The position numbers and the translations under genes are program-made. Below, piece after piece: positions 16,633-24,818 of a DNA stretch of 64,000 bases (positions within the stretch are counted from its first letter, which is position 1; the number at the start of each line of letters is the position of its first letter). Under the pieces are notes generated by a model. That model did no database searches. It saw only the letters and a list, made by a program, of their open reading frames with translations, and had not been told where the DNA came from. The stretch spans positions 499,001 through 563,000 of the forward strand of contig NZ_CP071604.1 in NCBI RefSeq assembly GCF_017357225.1, in the 5' to 3' direction. The stretch is from Rhizobium binae (GTDB lineage: Bacteria > Pseudomonadota > Alphaproteobacteria > Rhizobiales > Rhizobiaceae).

Positions 16633-17322
16633 ATGATCCAGACTACGTTTCCCGACCGCGCCCTGATGGCCGAACTGGTGGCCAAGATGCTCTGGGAGAT
16701 CAAGGCGGTGCATTTCAATGCGGGCGAGCCTTACAAGCTCTCCTCCGGCATGGCGAGCCCGGTCTATATCGATTGCCGCAAGCTCTTGTCCTACCCCCGC
16801 ATCCGTTCGACGGTCATGGATTTTGCCGCCAGCACGCTCTTGCGCGATGCCGGTTTCGAGCAGTTCGATTGCATCGCCGGCGGCGAGACCGCCGGCATCC
16901 CCTTCGCCGCCCTGCTCGCCGACCGCCTCGGCCTGCCGATGATCTATGTCCGCAAGCAGCCGAAGGGCCATGGCCGCAATGCCCAGATCGAAGGCAATAT
17001 GCCGGAAGGGTCGCGCGTGCTCGTCATCGAGGACCTGACGACGGCCGGCGGCAGCATGTTCAAGTTCATCGATGCGGTCCGCGCCGCCGGCGGCATCGTC
17101 GATCACGGCATCGCGCTGTTCTTCTACGACATCTTCGGTCAACAGCGCTTTACCGAAGGCAAGGTTCGGCTGCATCATATCGCCACTTGGCGCAATGTTC
17201 TCGCCGTCGCCAGGGCGCAGAAGCTGTTCGACGACAAGACGCTCGAAGAAGTCGAAGCCTTCCTCGATGCGCCGCTCGCCTGGTCGGGAAGGAATGGTGG
17301 CGTCAGTGAGCTTTCGCTCTAG
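16633..17322 (+). CDS. pyrE: Orotate phosphoribosyltransferase
   Basis: A 229-residue enzyme that joins orotate to PRPP to give orotidine 5'-phosphate in pyrimidine synthesis. The PRPP-binding motif [13 protein letters not shown] is at about residue 130 and the orotate-side [19 protein letters not shown] near residue 36. The ATG at 16633 follows GAAGGAGAG; an upstream in-frame TTG would include the ribosome-binding site in the coding region. It is 75 bp after the TetR gene and 62 bp before the kinase gene, all in one direction. Confidence 0.96.
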   Translation: MIQTTFPDRALMAELVAKMLWEIKAVHFNAGEPYKLSSGMASPVYIDCRKLLSYPRIRSTVMDFAASTLLRDAGFEQFDCIAGGETAGIPFAALLADRLGLPMIYVRKQPKGHGRNAQIEGNMPEGSRVLVIEDLTTAGGSMFKFIDAVRAAGGIVDHGIALFFYDIFGQQRFTEGKVRLHHIATWRNVLAVARAQKLFDDKTLEEVEAFLDAPLAWSGRNGGVSELSL

Positions 17323-17384
17323 CCTTTTGACAAAAGCTCGCTTAATCGATTGAAGGACGCGTAAGTCCTGTTGGGAGGAATCCG

Positions 17385-18311
17385 ATGATTTTGTGCTGCG
17401 GCGAAGCCTTGATCGACATGCTGCCGAGAGATACGACCCTGGGCGAAAAAGGCTTCGCCCCCTATGCCGGGGGCGCGATCTTCAACACCGCCATCGCGCT
17501 CGGCCGCCTCGGCATCCCGACGGCCTTCTTCACCGGCATTGCCGACGACATGATGGGCGAAATCCTGCTTGCGACGCTGAAGGCCGCCAATGTCGATTAC
17601 GGCCCTTGCGCCATCACGCAGCGCCCCTCGACGATCGCCTTCGTCAAGCTCGTCAACGGCCAGGCGACCTATGCCTTCTACGACGAGGGCACGGCCGGCC
17701 GCATGATCACCGAGGCCGACCTGCCCGTCCTCGGCGATGATTGCGAAGCGCTGCATTTCGGGGCGATCAGCCTGATCCCGAGCCCCTGCGGCGAAACCTA
17801 CGAAGCGTTGCTCCACCGCGAAGCCGAGAAGCGCGTTATCTCGCTCGATCCCAACATCCGCCCCGGCTTCATCAAGGACAAGCCGGCGCATTTGGCCCGC
17901 ATCGAGCGCATGGCGGCCAAATCCGACATCGTTAAATTCTCCGACGAGGATCTCGACTGGTTCGGTCTTGAAGGGGACCACGATGCACTCGCCGCCCACT
18001 GGCTCGCCCATGGCGTCAAGCTTGTCGTTATCACCAAGGGTGCCGAAGGCGCTTCAGGCTATACCAAGGAGCGCAAGGTGACGGTGCCGAGCGAGCGCGT
18101 CGCGGTCGTCGACACCGTCGGCGCCGGCGACACCTTCGATGCCGGCGTGCTGGCCTCGCTGAAGAGGGATGGCCTGCTGACCAAGGCGCAGGTCGCCTCG
18201 CTCGACGAACAGGCGGTGCGCAACGCCCTGACGCTCGGCGCCAAAGCCGCCGCCGTCACCGTCTCCCGCGCCGGCGCCAACCCGCCCTGGGCGCATGAGA
18301 TCGGGCTTTAA
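17385..18311 (+). CDS. PfkB-family sugar kinase, probable fructokinase
   Basis: A 308-residue ribokinase-fold kinase. The N-terminal PfkB signature GGAIFNTAIALGRLG is at residue 29 and the catalytic DTVGAGDTFDAGVLAS near residue 245. Proteins of this subgroup phosphorylate fructose or 2-keto-3-deoxygluconate. Fructokinase is favoured because the fructose importer lies 5 kb upstream and pgi downstream, which would make fructose 6-phosphate usable; this is inference. GGGAGGA precedes the ATG. A mosaic repeat follows the gene. Confidence 0.82.
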   Translation: MILCCGEALIDMLPRDTTLGEKGFAPYAGGAIFNTAIALGRLGIPTAFFTGIADDMMGEILLATLKAANVDYGPCAITQRPSTIAFVKLVNGQATYAFYDEGTAGRMITEADLPVLGDDCEALHFGAISLIPSPCGETYEALLHREAEKRVISLDPNIRPGFIKDKPAHLARIERMAAKSDIVKFSDEDLDWFGLEGDHDALAAHWLAHGVKLVVITKGAEGASGYTKERKVTVPSERVAVVDTVGAGDTFDAGVLASLKRDGLLTKAQVASLDEQAVRNALTLGAKAAAVTVSRAGANPPWAHEIGL

Positions 18312-18328
18312 GGCTTGACCGAGCATCA

Positions 18329-18502
18329 GCCCCTCATCCGCCTGCCGGCACCGACCGAGGTCGAGCCACGGGTCTCGACCCGTCCTTCGGACCCCCGCTT
18401 GCGGGGCGAAGGGGGATAGTCGCGGCCTCTCTGTTCCGCCGTCGACATTGCGTGTGGCACGTCCCCCGCCCCGTTTACGGGGAGAGGGTTAGGGTGAGGG
18501 GC
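18329..18502. repeat. RIME-like mosaic repeat, copy A
   Basis: Begins CCCCTCATCCGCCTGCCGGC and ends GGGGAGAGGGTTAGGGTGAG, the same end modules as the elements at 24680 and 54507 in inverse order. It contains several internal GC palindromes. Rhizobium-specific intergenic mosaic elements of this type are known; this copy lies between the convergent kinase gene and otsA. Confidence 0.7.
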
Positions 18503-18576
18503 ATGTTTAACGCCTCGCCAGCGCCGCAGCCAGCCCTTGCGTCAGGCCTTCGACGACTCATGTGGACGCCGATCGA

Positions 18577-19992
18577 TCAGGAGGCTGCCTGGGGAGCCAC
18601 GCTACGGCCGAGTTCTGGAGCGATCATCAGATCCCCCAAGAAGGTTTCGCACCAGAGCGAGACGTCGTGAGAGCGCAGATGTTCCATCATCATGTTCCAG
18701 CGGTCGCGGCGCTCCGCGAGCGACATGACAATCCCCCTGGCAAGCGCATTGGCGGTACCCTCGACATCGTAGGGGTTGACCAGCAGCGCCCCCTTCAGCT
18801 CCCGTGCCGCGCCGGCGAAGCGCGATAGAACCAGGACGCCCGGCCGATGCGGATCCTGGGCGGCGACATATTCCTTGGCGACGAGGTTCATGCCGTCGCG
18901 CAAGGGCGTGACCAGTCCGATCGTCGCCAGGCGGTAGAGGCCGGCGAGCACGTTGCGGCTGATCGATCGGTTGACATAGCGGATCGGCACCCAGTCGACC
19001 GTTCCGATGGCGCCGTTCACGCGGCCAGCCTGTTCGGCGACCATCTTCTGCATATGCTCGTATTCGGGGACCTCCGACCGCGATTTCGGCGTGACCTGCA
19101 GATAGGTGACCTTGTTTTGGTAGGCCGGATTGCTGGTGAGGAAGCGTTCGAACGCCTCCAGCCGCTGAATGATGCCTTTCGAATAATCGAGGCGGTCGAC
19201 CCCGATGATCATGTCACGGCCTTCGACGCTGCGCCGGGTCTTCTGCACCATCACGTTGTTTGCGGCCTTTTCGGCGAATTCGGCGAAGGCGGCGGTTTCG
19301 ATCCCGATCGGATAGGCGCCGGCCTTGAAGATCCGCCCATGCGAATCGAACAATCCGTTTCCGAGGTCGTCGCCGATGCCCTCCCTTCTGAGATAGCCGG
19401 CGAAGTTCTGCAGGTCGTAATCGGTCTGGAAGCCGACGAGGTCGTAATGGGAGAGGCCGCGCATGATTTCTTCATGGACCGGCATCGTCACGAGAATATC
19501 GGCCGGCGGCCAGGGAATGTGCAGGAAGAAGCCGATCCGGTTCTTCAGCCCCATTTGGCGCAGTTCGGCCGCCAGCGGAATGAGATGATAGTCATGAACC
19601 CAGATGATGTCGTCCGGCTCGATCATCGGCGCCAGCCGATGTGCGAAGAAGCGGTTGACACGGAAATAGCCGGCCATTTCCTTCCGGCCATATTCGGCGA
19701 GGTCGAGGCGGTAGTGACAGATGGGCCAGAGAACGCGATTTGCAAAGCCGCGATAATATTCCTCGACATCGGTGTCGGTGAGATCAGTCAGCGCATAGGT
19801 GATGTTACCCTTCTGCAGTTGCGCCAGCGGGCCGGGCTCCCTGTCTCCGCTCGATTCTCCGGACCACCCCATCCAGATGCCGCCGCGCGCCTGCAGGGCT
19901 GCCTGCAACGCGACGGCGAGGCCACCGGCCGCGGCGCTGCCATCCTTGGCCGGCATGGGGACACGATTGGAAACGACGATAAGACGGCTCAT
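18577..19992 (-). CDS. otsA: Trehalose-6-phosphate synthase
   Basis: A 471-residue GT20 glycosyltransferase making trehalose 6-phosphate from glucose 6-phosphate and a nucleotide-activated glucose. SNRVPMP at the N-terminus, GGLAVALQ, the WVHDYHLIPLA motif near residue 129, GVDRLDYSKGI near residue 265 and PLRDGMNLVAKEY near residue 362 are diagnostic. A GAAGGAAG site precedes the ATG. No trehalose-phosphatase (otsB) lies in the window. It is the only gene in its transcription unit and lies about 500 bp from pgi. Trehalose is an osmoprotectant in rhizobia, so osmotic or stationary-phase control is expected. Confidence 0.95.
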   Translation of the reverse strand: MSRLIVVSNRVPMPAKDGSAAAGGLAVALQAALQARGGIWMGWSGESSGDREPGPLAQLQKGNITYALTDLTDTDVEEYYRGFANRVLWPICHYRLDLAEYGRKEMAGYFRVNRFFAHRLAPMIEPDDIIWVHDYHLIPLAAELRQMGLKNRIGFFLHIPWPPADILVTMPVHEEIMRGLSHYDLVGFQTDYDLQNFAGYLRREGIGDDLGNGLFDSHGRIFKAGAYPIGIETAAFAEFAEKAANNVMVQKTRRSVEGRDMIIGVDRLDYSKGIIQRLEAFERFLTSNPAYQNKVTYLQVTPKSRSEVPEYEHMQKMVAEQAGRVNGAIGTVDWVPIRYVNRSISRNVLAGLYRLATIGLVTPLRDGMNLVAKEYVAAQDPHRPGVLVLSRFAGAARELKGALLVNPYDVEGTANALARGIVMSLAERRDRWNMMMEHLRSHDVSLWCETFLGDLMIAPELGRSVAPQAAS

Positions 19993-20488
19993 GAGCTTCC
20001 TTCAGTTGAGATGGATCGTGAAAATGCTCTGTGGCAACGTCTCGGGGGCTTTCCGGATCGCGGGAAGCGCGATGCAGTGCAGGCGCCGACATCGAAAGAG
20101 CAGGACGCGAGTGGCCCGGTGCACAGGCCGGTGAAAGCAATGAAACCGGCTTCATCCCCGGCTTGATAGGCCATGTCGTCTGAAATACCTTGCGCACAGA
20201 TTTTGCTTGAATCTAGGGCGATTGCCGCAGATTGAAAGAATTCTTTCTACAATTTTCTATTAGTAGAACATTCAATCCGGATTCGCGCGGCGATCCATTG
20301 CGGCAGGGCGCGCTGCCCAGTTCATCATCTGCGGCCGCCACGTCGATGTAGGCGGTAGCCGTCGGCCCTTGATGGCCTGCCAATCACAGCCCGTCGCAGC
20401 GGCGCCCGCTTTGCACAGAGGTGGGCACCGGAGGACGGGCGGCGTGCCCGGCCTGGCGGCTATAGGTGAGACGACGGGCCGGCTGGTC
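19993..20488. other. Gene-free stretch between otsA and pgi
   Basis: No credible gene. An AT-rich core at 20225-20280 stands out in otherwise GC-rich DNA and holds two palindromes: GAAAGAATTCTTTC (20234-20247) and TTCTA-TTAG-TAGAA (20255-20268), with ATTGAA and TTCAAT flanking the pair. This may be the otsA control region, which would leave a leader of about 240 nt. Confidence 0.5.
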
Positions 20489-22114
20489 CTACTTCGCCAG
20501 CTTCGCCAGCGCCGCGACCAGCCCTTGCGTCGAGGAATCATGGCCTGCCGCGCTCTCCTTGCCCTCGACGACAGGCAGCAGGCCAGTCGCCAGTTCCTTG
20601 CCGAGCTCGACGCCCCACTGGTCGAAGGAGTTGATGCGGAAGAGCACGCCTTCGACGAAGACGCGGTGTTCGTACAGCGCGATGAGTCGGCCGAGCGCGT
20701 AAGGCGTCAGCTTGTCGTACACGAAGGTGATCGACGGCCGGTTGCCCTGGAAGACGCGGTGCGGCGCGATGAAATCGGCCTTCTTGTCGTCCATGCCCTT
20801 GTCGGTCAGCTGCTTCTTGGCTTCTGCGAAGGTGCGGCCTTTCATCAGCGCTTCCGACTGGGCGAGAACATTGGAGACCAGCAGCTGGTGTTGATGGCGT
20901 AATTCCGGCTCGAAGGCATTGGCGGCGATCATGAACTCGGCCGGGATGATGCTCGTGCCCTGATGGATGAGCTGGTAGAAGGCGTGCTGGCCGTTGGTGC
21001 CGGGCTCGCCCCAGACGATGGGGCCGGAATTGCCCTCGACCGGCGTGCCGTCGATGGTGACGCCCTTGCCGTTCGATTCCATGTCGAGCTGCTGCAGATA
21101 GGCCGGGAAACGCGACAGGCGCTGGTCGTAGGGCAGGATGGCGCGGGTGGGATAACCCATCACATTGCGGTGGTAGAAGCCGATCAGGCCGAGCAGCATC
21201 GGCAGGTTTTCGGCAATCGGCGCCTGACGGAAATGATTGTCGATGGCATGGGCGCCGTCGAGGAACTTGCCGAAATTCTCCGGGCCGATGGCGATCATCA
21301 GCGGCAGGCCGATCGCCGACCAGATCGAATAGCGGCCGCCGACCCAGTCCCAGAAGCCGAAGACGCGGGCGCTGTCGATGCCGAAGGCGGCGACCTTGTC
21401 GAGCGCCGTCGAGACGGCGGCGAAATGGTGCTGCACGGCCGCTTCGCCGAGCGCCTTGGCGATGAAATTGCGCGCCGTCTGCGCATTGGTCATCGTCTCG
21501 ACGGTGGTGAAGGTCTTCGAGGCGACGATGAACAGCGTCGTCTCCGGCTGAACCAGCTTGAGGATATCGGCGATATGGGCGCCGTCGATATTGGAGACGA
21601 AGTGGGCGCGCGGACCGTCATGGAAGGGCGCAAGCGCCAGCGTCGCCATCACAGGGCCGAGATCCGAGCCGCCGATGCCGATATTGATGACGTCGGTGAT
21701 CGCCTTGCCGGTCGCGCCCTTCAGCGCGCCGGAGCGGATATCGTCGGCGAATTTGCCCATGGCGGCGAGCACCGCGTTGACATCCGGCATGACGTCCTTG
21801 CCGTCGACCAGAACCGGCGTGTTGGAGCGGTTGCGCAGCGCCGTGTGGAGAACGGCGCGGTCCTCGGTGAAGTTGATCGCCTTGCCGGAGAACATCTCTT
21901 CGCGCTTCTTCTCGACGCCGCCGTCTTCGGCGAGTTTCACCAGCAGCTTCAGGATGTCGTCATTCACCGCGGTTTTGGAAAAATCCATCAGGAGGTCGTC
22001 GAGCGCGACGGAGAAGCGCGAAAAGCGCTGTGCATCGGCGGCGAAGGCCGCGCGGAGATCGGTCGCCTTGGTGGCGGCGGCGGTGCTTTTCAGCTGTTCG
22101 ACGATTGCGTTCAT
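20489..22114 (-). CDS. pgi: Glucose-6-phosphate isomerase
   Basis: A 541-residue cytosolic enzyme that interconverts glucose 6-phosphate and fructose 6-phosphate. The family segments [55 protein letters not shown] and [10 protein letters not shown] are all present, and the length matches bacterial Pgi. GGAGC precedes the start. It lies 138 bp downstream of fadD on the same strand, with a fadD terminator in the gap, so it has its own promoter. It links the fructose and trehalose genes nearby. Confidence 0.97.
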   Translation of the reverse strand: MNAIVEQLKSTAAATKATDLRAAFAADAQRFSRFSVALDDLLMDFSKTAVNDDILKLLVKLAEDGGVEKKREEMFSGKAINFTEDRAVLHTALRNRSNTPVLVDGKDVMPDVNAVLAAMGKFADDIRSGALKGATGKAITDVINIGIGGSDLGPVMATLALAPFHDGPRAHFVSNIDGAHIADILKLVQPETTLFIVASKTFTTVETMTNAQTARNFIAKALGEAAVQHHFAAVSTALDKVAAFGIDSARVFGFWDWVGGRYSIWSAIGLPLMIAIGPENFGKFLDGAHAIDNHFRQAPIAENLPMLLGLIGFYHRNVMGYPTRAILPYDQRLSRFPAYLQQLDMESNGKGVTIDGTPVEGNSGPIVWGEPGTNGQHAFYQLIHQGTSIIPAEFMIAANAFEPELRHQHQLLVSNVLAQSEALMKGRTFAEAKKQLTDKGMDDKKADFIAPHRVFQGNRPSITFVYDKLTPYALGRLIALYEHRVFVEGVLFRINSFDQWGVELGKELATGLLPVVEGKESAAGHDSSTQGLVAALAKLAK

Positions 22115-22203
22115 GGGGAGGCTCCTTTTGAGGCGGAAAGGTTGCGGAAACTATTCGCTTTATCGGGCCCAAATCAAGTTCAGCCGCTGCTCCACTATGA
22201 AAA

Positions 22204-22230
22204 AAGCCACCCGCGGCAAGCGGATGGCTT
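22204..22230 (-). terminator. Rho-independent terminator after fadD
   Basis: On the minus strand AAGCCATCCGC and GCGGGTGGCTT form a stem around a 5-base loop with one mismatch, followed by a run of T residues (plus-strand A run at 22199-22205). Confidence 0.75.
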
Positions 22231-22252
22231 TAATTTCATCAGATCGTCAAAT

Positions 22253-23953
22253 TCAGCCGCGCAGGTCCTTGCGCAGGATCTTGCCGACGGGGGATTTCGG
22301 CAGCTCGGTGCGGAATTCGATGAAGCGCGGGCGCTTGTAATTGGTGAGATTGGCGATGCAATGGGCCTTCACCTCGGCCTCCGTCAGGTTCGGATCCTTC
22401 CTGACGACGAAGAGTTTGACCGCCTCGCCCGAATGCCCGTCCGGGACGCCGATCGCCGCGGCTTCGAGAATGCCGGCATGCATGGCGGCGACCTCCTCGA
22501 TCTCGTTCGGATAGACGTTGAAGCCGGAGACCAGGATCATGTCCTTCTTGCGGTCGACAATCTTGGTGTAGCCGCGTTCGTCCATGAAGCCCATGTCGCC
22601 GGAGCGGAAATAGCCGTCGGCCGTCATCACCCGCGCCGTGTCCTCCGGCTTCTGCCAATAGCCGGCCATCACCTGCGGCCCGCGGATGCAGATCTCGCCG
22701 ATTTCGCCGAGCGGCAGCGGACGGCCCTCTTCGTCGCGGATGTCGAGTTCGGTGGAGGGCAGCGGCAGGCCGATCGAGCCGGTAAACTCGATCGAATCGA
22801 AGCGGTTGGCGGTGGCCACGGGCGAGGTCTCGGACAGCCCGTAACCCTCGGTAATTGCCGTGCCGGTCATCTTCAGCCAGCGTTCGGCGACCGGGCGCTG
22901 GACGGCCATGCCGCCGCCGAGCGACATGATCAGCGAGGAGAAGTCGAGCTTGGCGAATTCGGCATTGTTCATCAGCGCGTTGAACAGCGTGTTGAGGCCC
23001 GGAAAGATATGAATGTTCGACTTTCCGAATTCCTTGACGAGGCCGGGAATGTCGCGCGGATTGGCGATCAGGATATTGTGGGCGCCGAGCGACATGCCCA
23101 TGAGCGAGTTCACCGTCAGCGCGAAGATGTGGTAGAGCGGCAGCGCGCAGAGGAAGTTCAGCGCTTCGGGCTGTTTCTTGCGCTCGAAGGCCGACCGCAG
23201 CCAGAGCGACAGCTGCAGCTTGTTGGCGAGCAGGTTTTGATGCGTCAGCACCGCGCCCTTCGCAACCCCGGTCGTGCCGCCGGTATATTGCAGGAAGGCG
23301 ACGTCGCCACCGGTCAGCGTGACCGGCCGAAGGCTCTTCTTCGCGCCTTCGCGCAGCACCTGGCTGAAGCTCTTATGCTGCGGGATCGACCATGAGGGAA
23401 CGAGCTTCTTCACCTTGCGCACGACAAAATTGACCATCAGCCCCTTCGGCCCCAGCATTTCGCCGAGCGAGGTGACGACGACATGGCGCAGATCGGTCTT
23501 GTTCAGGACCTGCTCGACCGTGCGGGCGAAATTCTCCAGGACGAAGATTGCCTTGGCGCCGGAATCGCGCAGCTGGTGTTCGAGTTCGCGCGGCGTATAG
23601 AGCGGATTGACGTTGACGACGACGAAGCCGGCCCGCAGGATGGCATAGGTGGCGACCGGATTCTGCAGGACGTTTGGCATCATCACCGCGACGCGGTCGC
23701 CCTTCTCCAGCCCGATGTTCTGCAGCCAGGCGGCGACCTTGCGTGTCTTGTCCTCCAGCTCGCGGTAGCTCATCGCCTTGCCCATGCTGGAAAAAACCGT
23801 CCGGTCGGCGTAACGGGCGCAGGATTTTTCGAGGAGTTCGGCAAGCGAGGCATGTTCCAGCGGCGGGAGCTCGTCCGGAACCATTTCGGGATAGGTTGCA
23901 AGCCAGGGCTTGTCGGCTTTTGCTCCGTTCGGATGGACGGAAATGCTGGTCAT
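22253..23953 (-). CDS. fadD: Long-chain fatty acid-CoA ligase
   Basis: A 566-residue adenylate-forming enzyme that activates fatty acids to acyl-CoA at the inner membrane. The AMP-binding signature YTGGTTGVAKGA is at residues 223-234, GYGLSETSPV near residue 365, and the C-terminal YFRSGDMGFMDERGYTKIVDRKKD hinge and VGKILRKDLR lysine motif are intact (listed here in two parts: YFRSGDMGF and TKIVDRKKD). Length and order match FadD. A perfect inverted repeat TTGACGTAAACGTCAA lies about 150 bp upstream and suggests control by a fatty-acid or branched-chain degradation regulator. Confidence 0.93.
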   Translation of the reverse strand: MTSISVHPNGAKADKPWLATYPEMVPDELPPLEHASLAELLEKSCARYADRTVFSSMGKAMSYRELEDKTRKVAAWLQNIGLEKGDRVAVMMPNVLQNPVATYAILRAGFVVVNVNPLYTPRELEHQLRDSGAKAIFVLENFARTVEQVLNKTDLRHVVVTSLGEMLGPKGLMVNFVVRKVKKLVPSWSIPQHKSFSQVLREGAKKSLRPVTLTGGDVAFLQYTGGTTGVAKGAVLTHQNLLANKLQLSLWLRSAFERKKQPEALNFLCALPLYHIFALTVNSLMGMSLGAHNILIANPRDIPGLVKEFGKSNIHIFPGLNTLFNALMNNAEFAKLDFSSLIMSLGGGMAVQRPVAERWLKMTGTAITEGYGLSETSPVATANRFDSIEFTGSIGLPLPSTELDIRDEEGRPLPLGEIGEICIRGPQVMAGYWQKPEDTARVMTADGYFRSGDMGFMDERGYTKIVDRKKDMILVSGFNVYPNEIEEVAAMHAGILEAAAIGVPDGHSGEAVKLFVVRKDPNLTEAEVKAHCIANLTNYKRPRFIEFRTELPKSPVGKILRKDLRG

Positions 23954-24099
23954 CGTGTGTCTCTCTCCCTTGCGGTCGCCGCGCCTGTGCCGAGCCGCTA
24001 TCGGCTGGCCCGCGATTGACCGGAAGCATCCTCCATCTTCCTGCCCGGCAGCTTATGCCATTGCCTGAACGGTTCAAGCTGAATGACGCTATACTAACC

Positions 24100-24115
24100 T
24101 TGACGTAAACGTCAA
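24100..24115. promoter_or_regulatory. LiuR-like inverted repeat upstream of fadD
   Basis: TTGACGT-AA-ACGTCAA is a perfect inverted repeat with 7-bp arms. A longer version of the same palindrome occurs before the nitronate monooxygenase gene at 50521-50542. It resembles sites described for the MerR-family regulator LiuR of acyl-CoA and branched-chain degradation. Confidence 0.6.
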
Positions 24116-24217
24116 CATTTGCGGATGTCGCGATCGGCGACAAAACCGGGAACTTTGAGTCCGCCGTGACGTTGATCCTGCATACTCACCACGAAGAAAC
24201 ACCAAAGGAGGTACACA

Positions 24218-24610
24218 ATGTTGAATCAGGATACCGACGCCAGCCGCCGCGACCCGAACGTAAAGGATACGCCTTCGCTGATCGCCAGCGACCGGGTCGA
24301 AGGTACCCGCGTCTACGGCCCGGATGGCAGGCATATTGGCTCGATCGAACGGCTGATCATCGGCAAGCTCGATGGCCGCGTCGCCTATGCCGTGCTGAGC
24401 TTCGGCGGCTTCCTGGGCATCGGTGACGATCACTATCCGCTCCCCTGGGAAAAGCTGAACTATGACACCCAGCTGGACGGCTATCGCATCGACCTGACGA
24501 AGGAGCAGATCGAAGGCGCCCCGAGCTATTCGGACGATGACGACACCTGGTACAACGATAATGGCCGCCGGGTCTACGACTACTACGGCGTGCCGCCCTA
24601 CTGGATGTAA
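24218..24610 (+). CDS. PRC-barrel domain protein
   Basis: A 130-residue soluble protein. A PRC-barrel domain spans about residues 22-100, with GTRVYGPDGRHIGSIERLIIG and GRVAYAVLSFGGFLGIGDDH-type strands (segments GTRVYGPDGRHIG and AYAVLSFGGFLG). Such proteins are common in rhizobia and often stress-associated, but their function is not known. The C-terminus is acidic and aromatic (YYGVPPYW). A very strong AAAGGAGG precedes the ATG, and a Rho-independent terminator follows, so it is a single highly translated gene. Confidence 0.88.
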   Translation: MLNQDTDASRRDPNVKDTPSLIASDRVEGTRVYGPDGRHIGSIERLIIGKLDGRVAYAVLSFGGFLGIGDDHYPLPWEKLNYDTQLDGYRIDLTKEQIEGAPSYSDDDDTWYNDNGRRVYDYYGVPPYWM

Positions 24611-24636
24611 TCTCGTCCGATGGACCGAGCTGGAAG

Positions 24637-24662
24637 GGCCCCGTGCGATGCGGGGCCTTTTT
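24637..24662 (+). terminator. Rho-independent terminator after the PRC-barrel gene
   Basis: GGCCCCG (24637-24643) pairs with CGGGGCC (24651-24657) and is followed by TTTTT. Confidence 0.85.
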
Positions 24663-24679
24663 GGTGTCGAGTGGCGATT

Positions 24680-24817
24680 GCCCCTCACCCTCACCTCTCC
24701 CCGTTCTGACAGGGAGAGGGGACGTGCGCCGCGAGAGGTGGTGGGAACGGAGAGCTTGCGGCATCGTCCCTTCGCCCCGCGAGCGGGGAGAAGGTGCCGG
24801 CAGGCGGATGAGGGGCA
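24680..24817. repeat. RIME-like mosaic repeat, copy B
   Basis: Starts with GCCCCTCACCCTCACCTC and ends with GCCGGCAGGCGGATGAGGGG, with internal palindromes CTCCCCGTTCTGACAGGGAG and CCCCGCGAGCGGGG. It shares both end modules with copies A and C and lies between two convergent genes, abutting the stop of the mannosidase gene. Confidence 0.75.
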
Positions 24818-24818
24818 G

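Noticed and set aside
20963..23395. An 810-codon open frame on the plus strand across pgi and fadD
   Set aside because: It lies antisense to two well-conserved enzymes, has Arg/Asp/Gly-biased composition typical of a GC-rich mirror frame, and has no domain or ribosome site.
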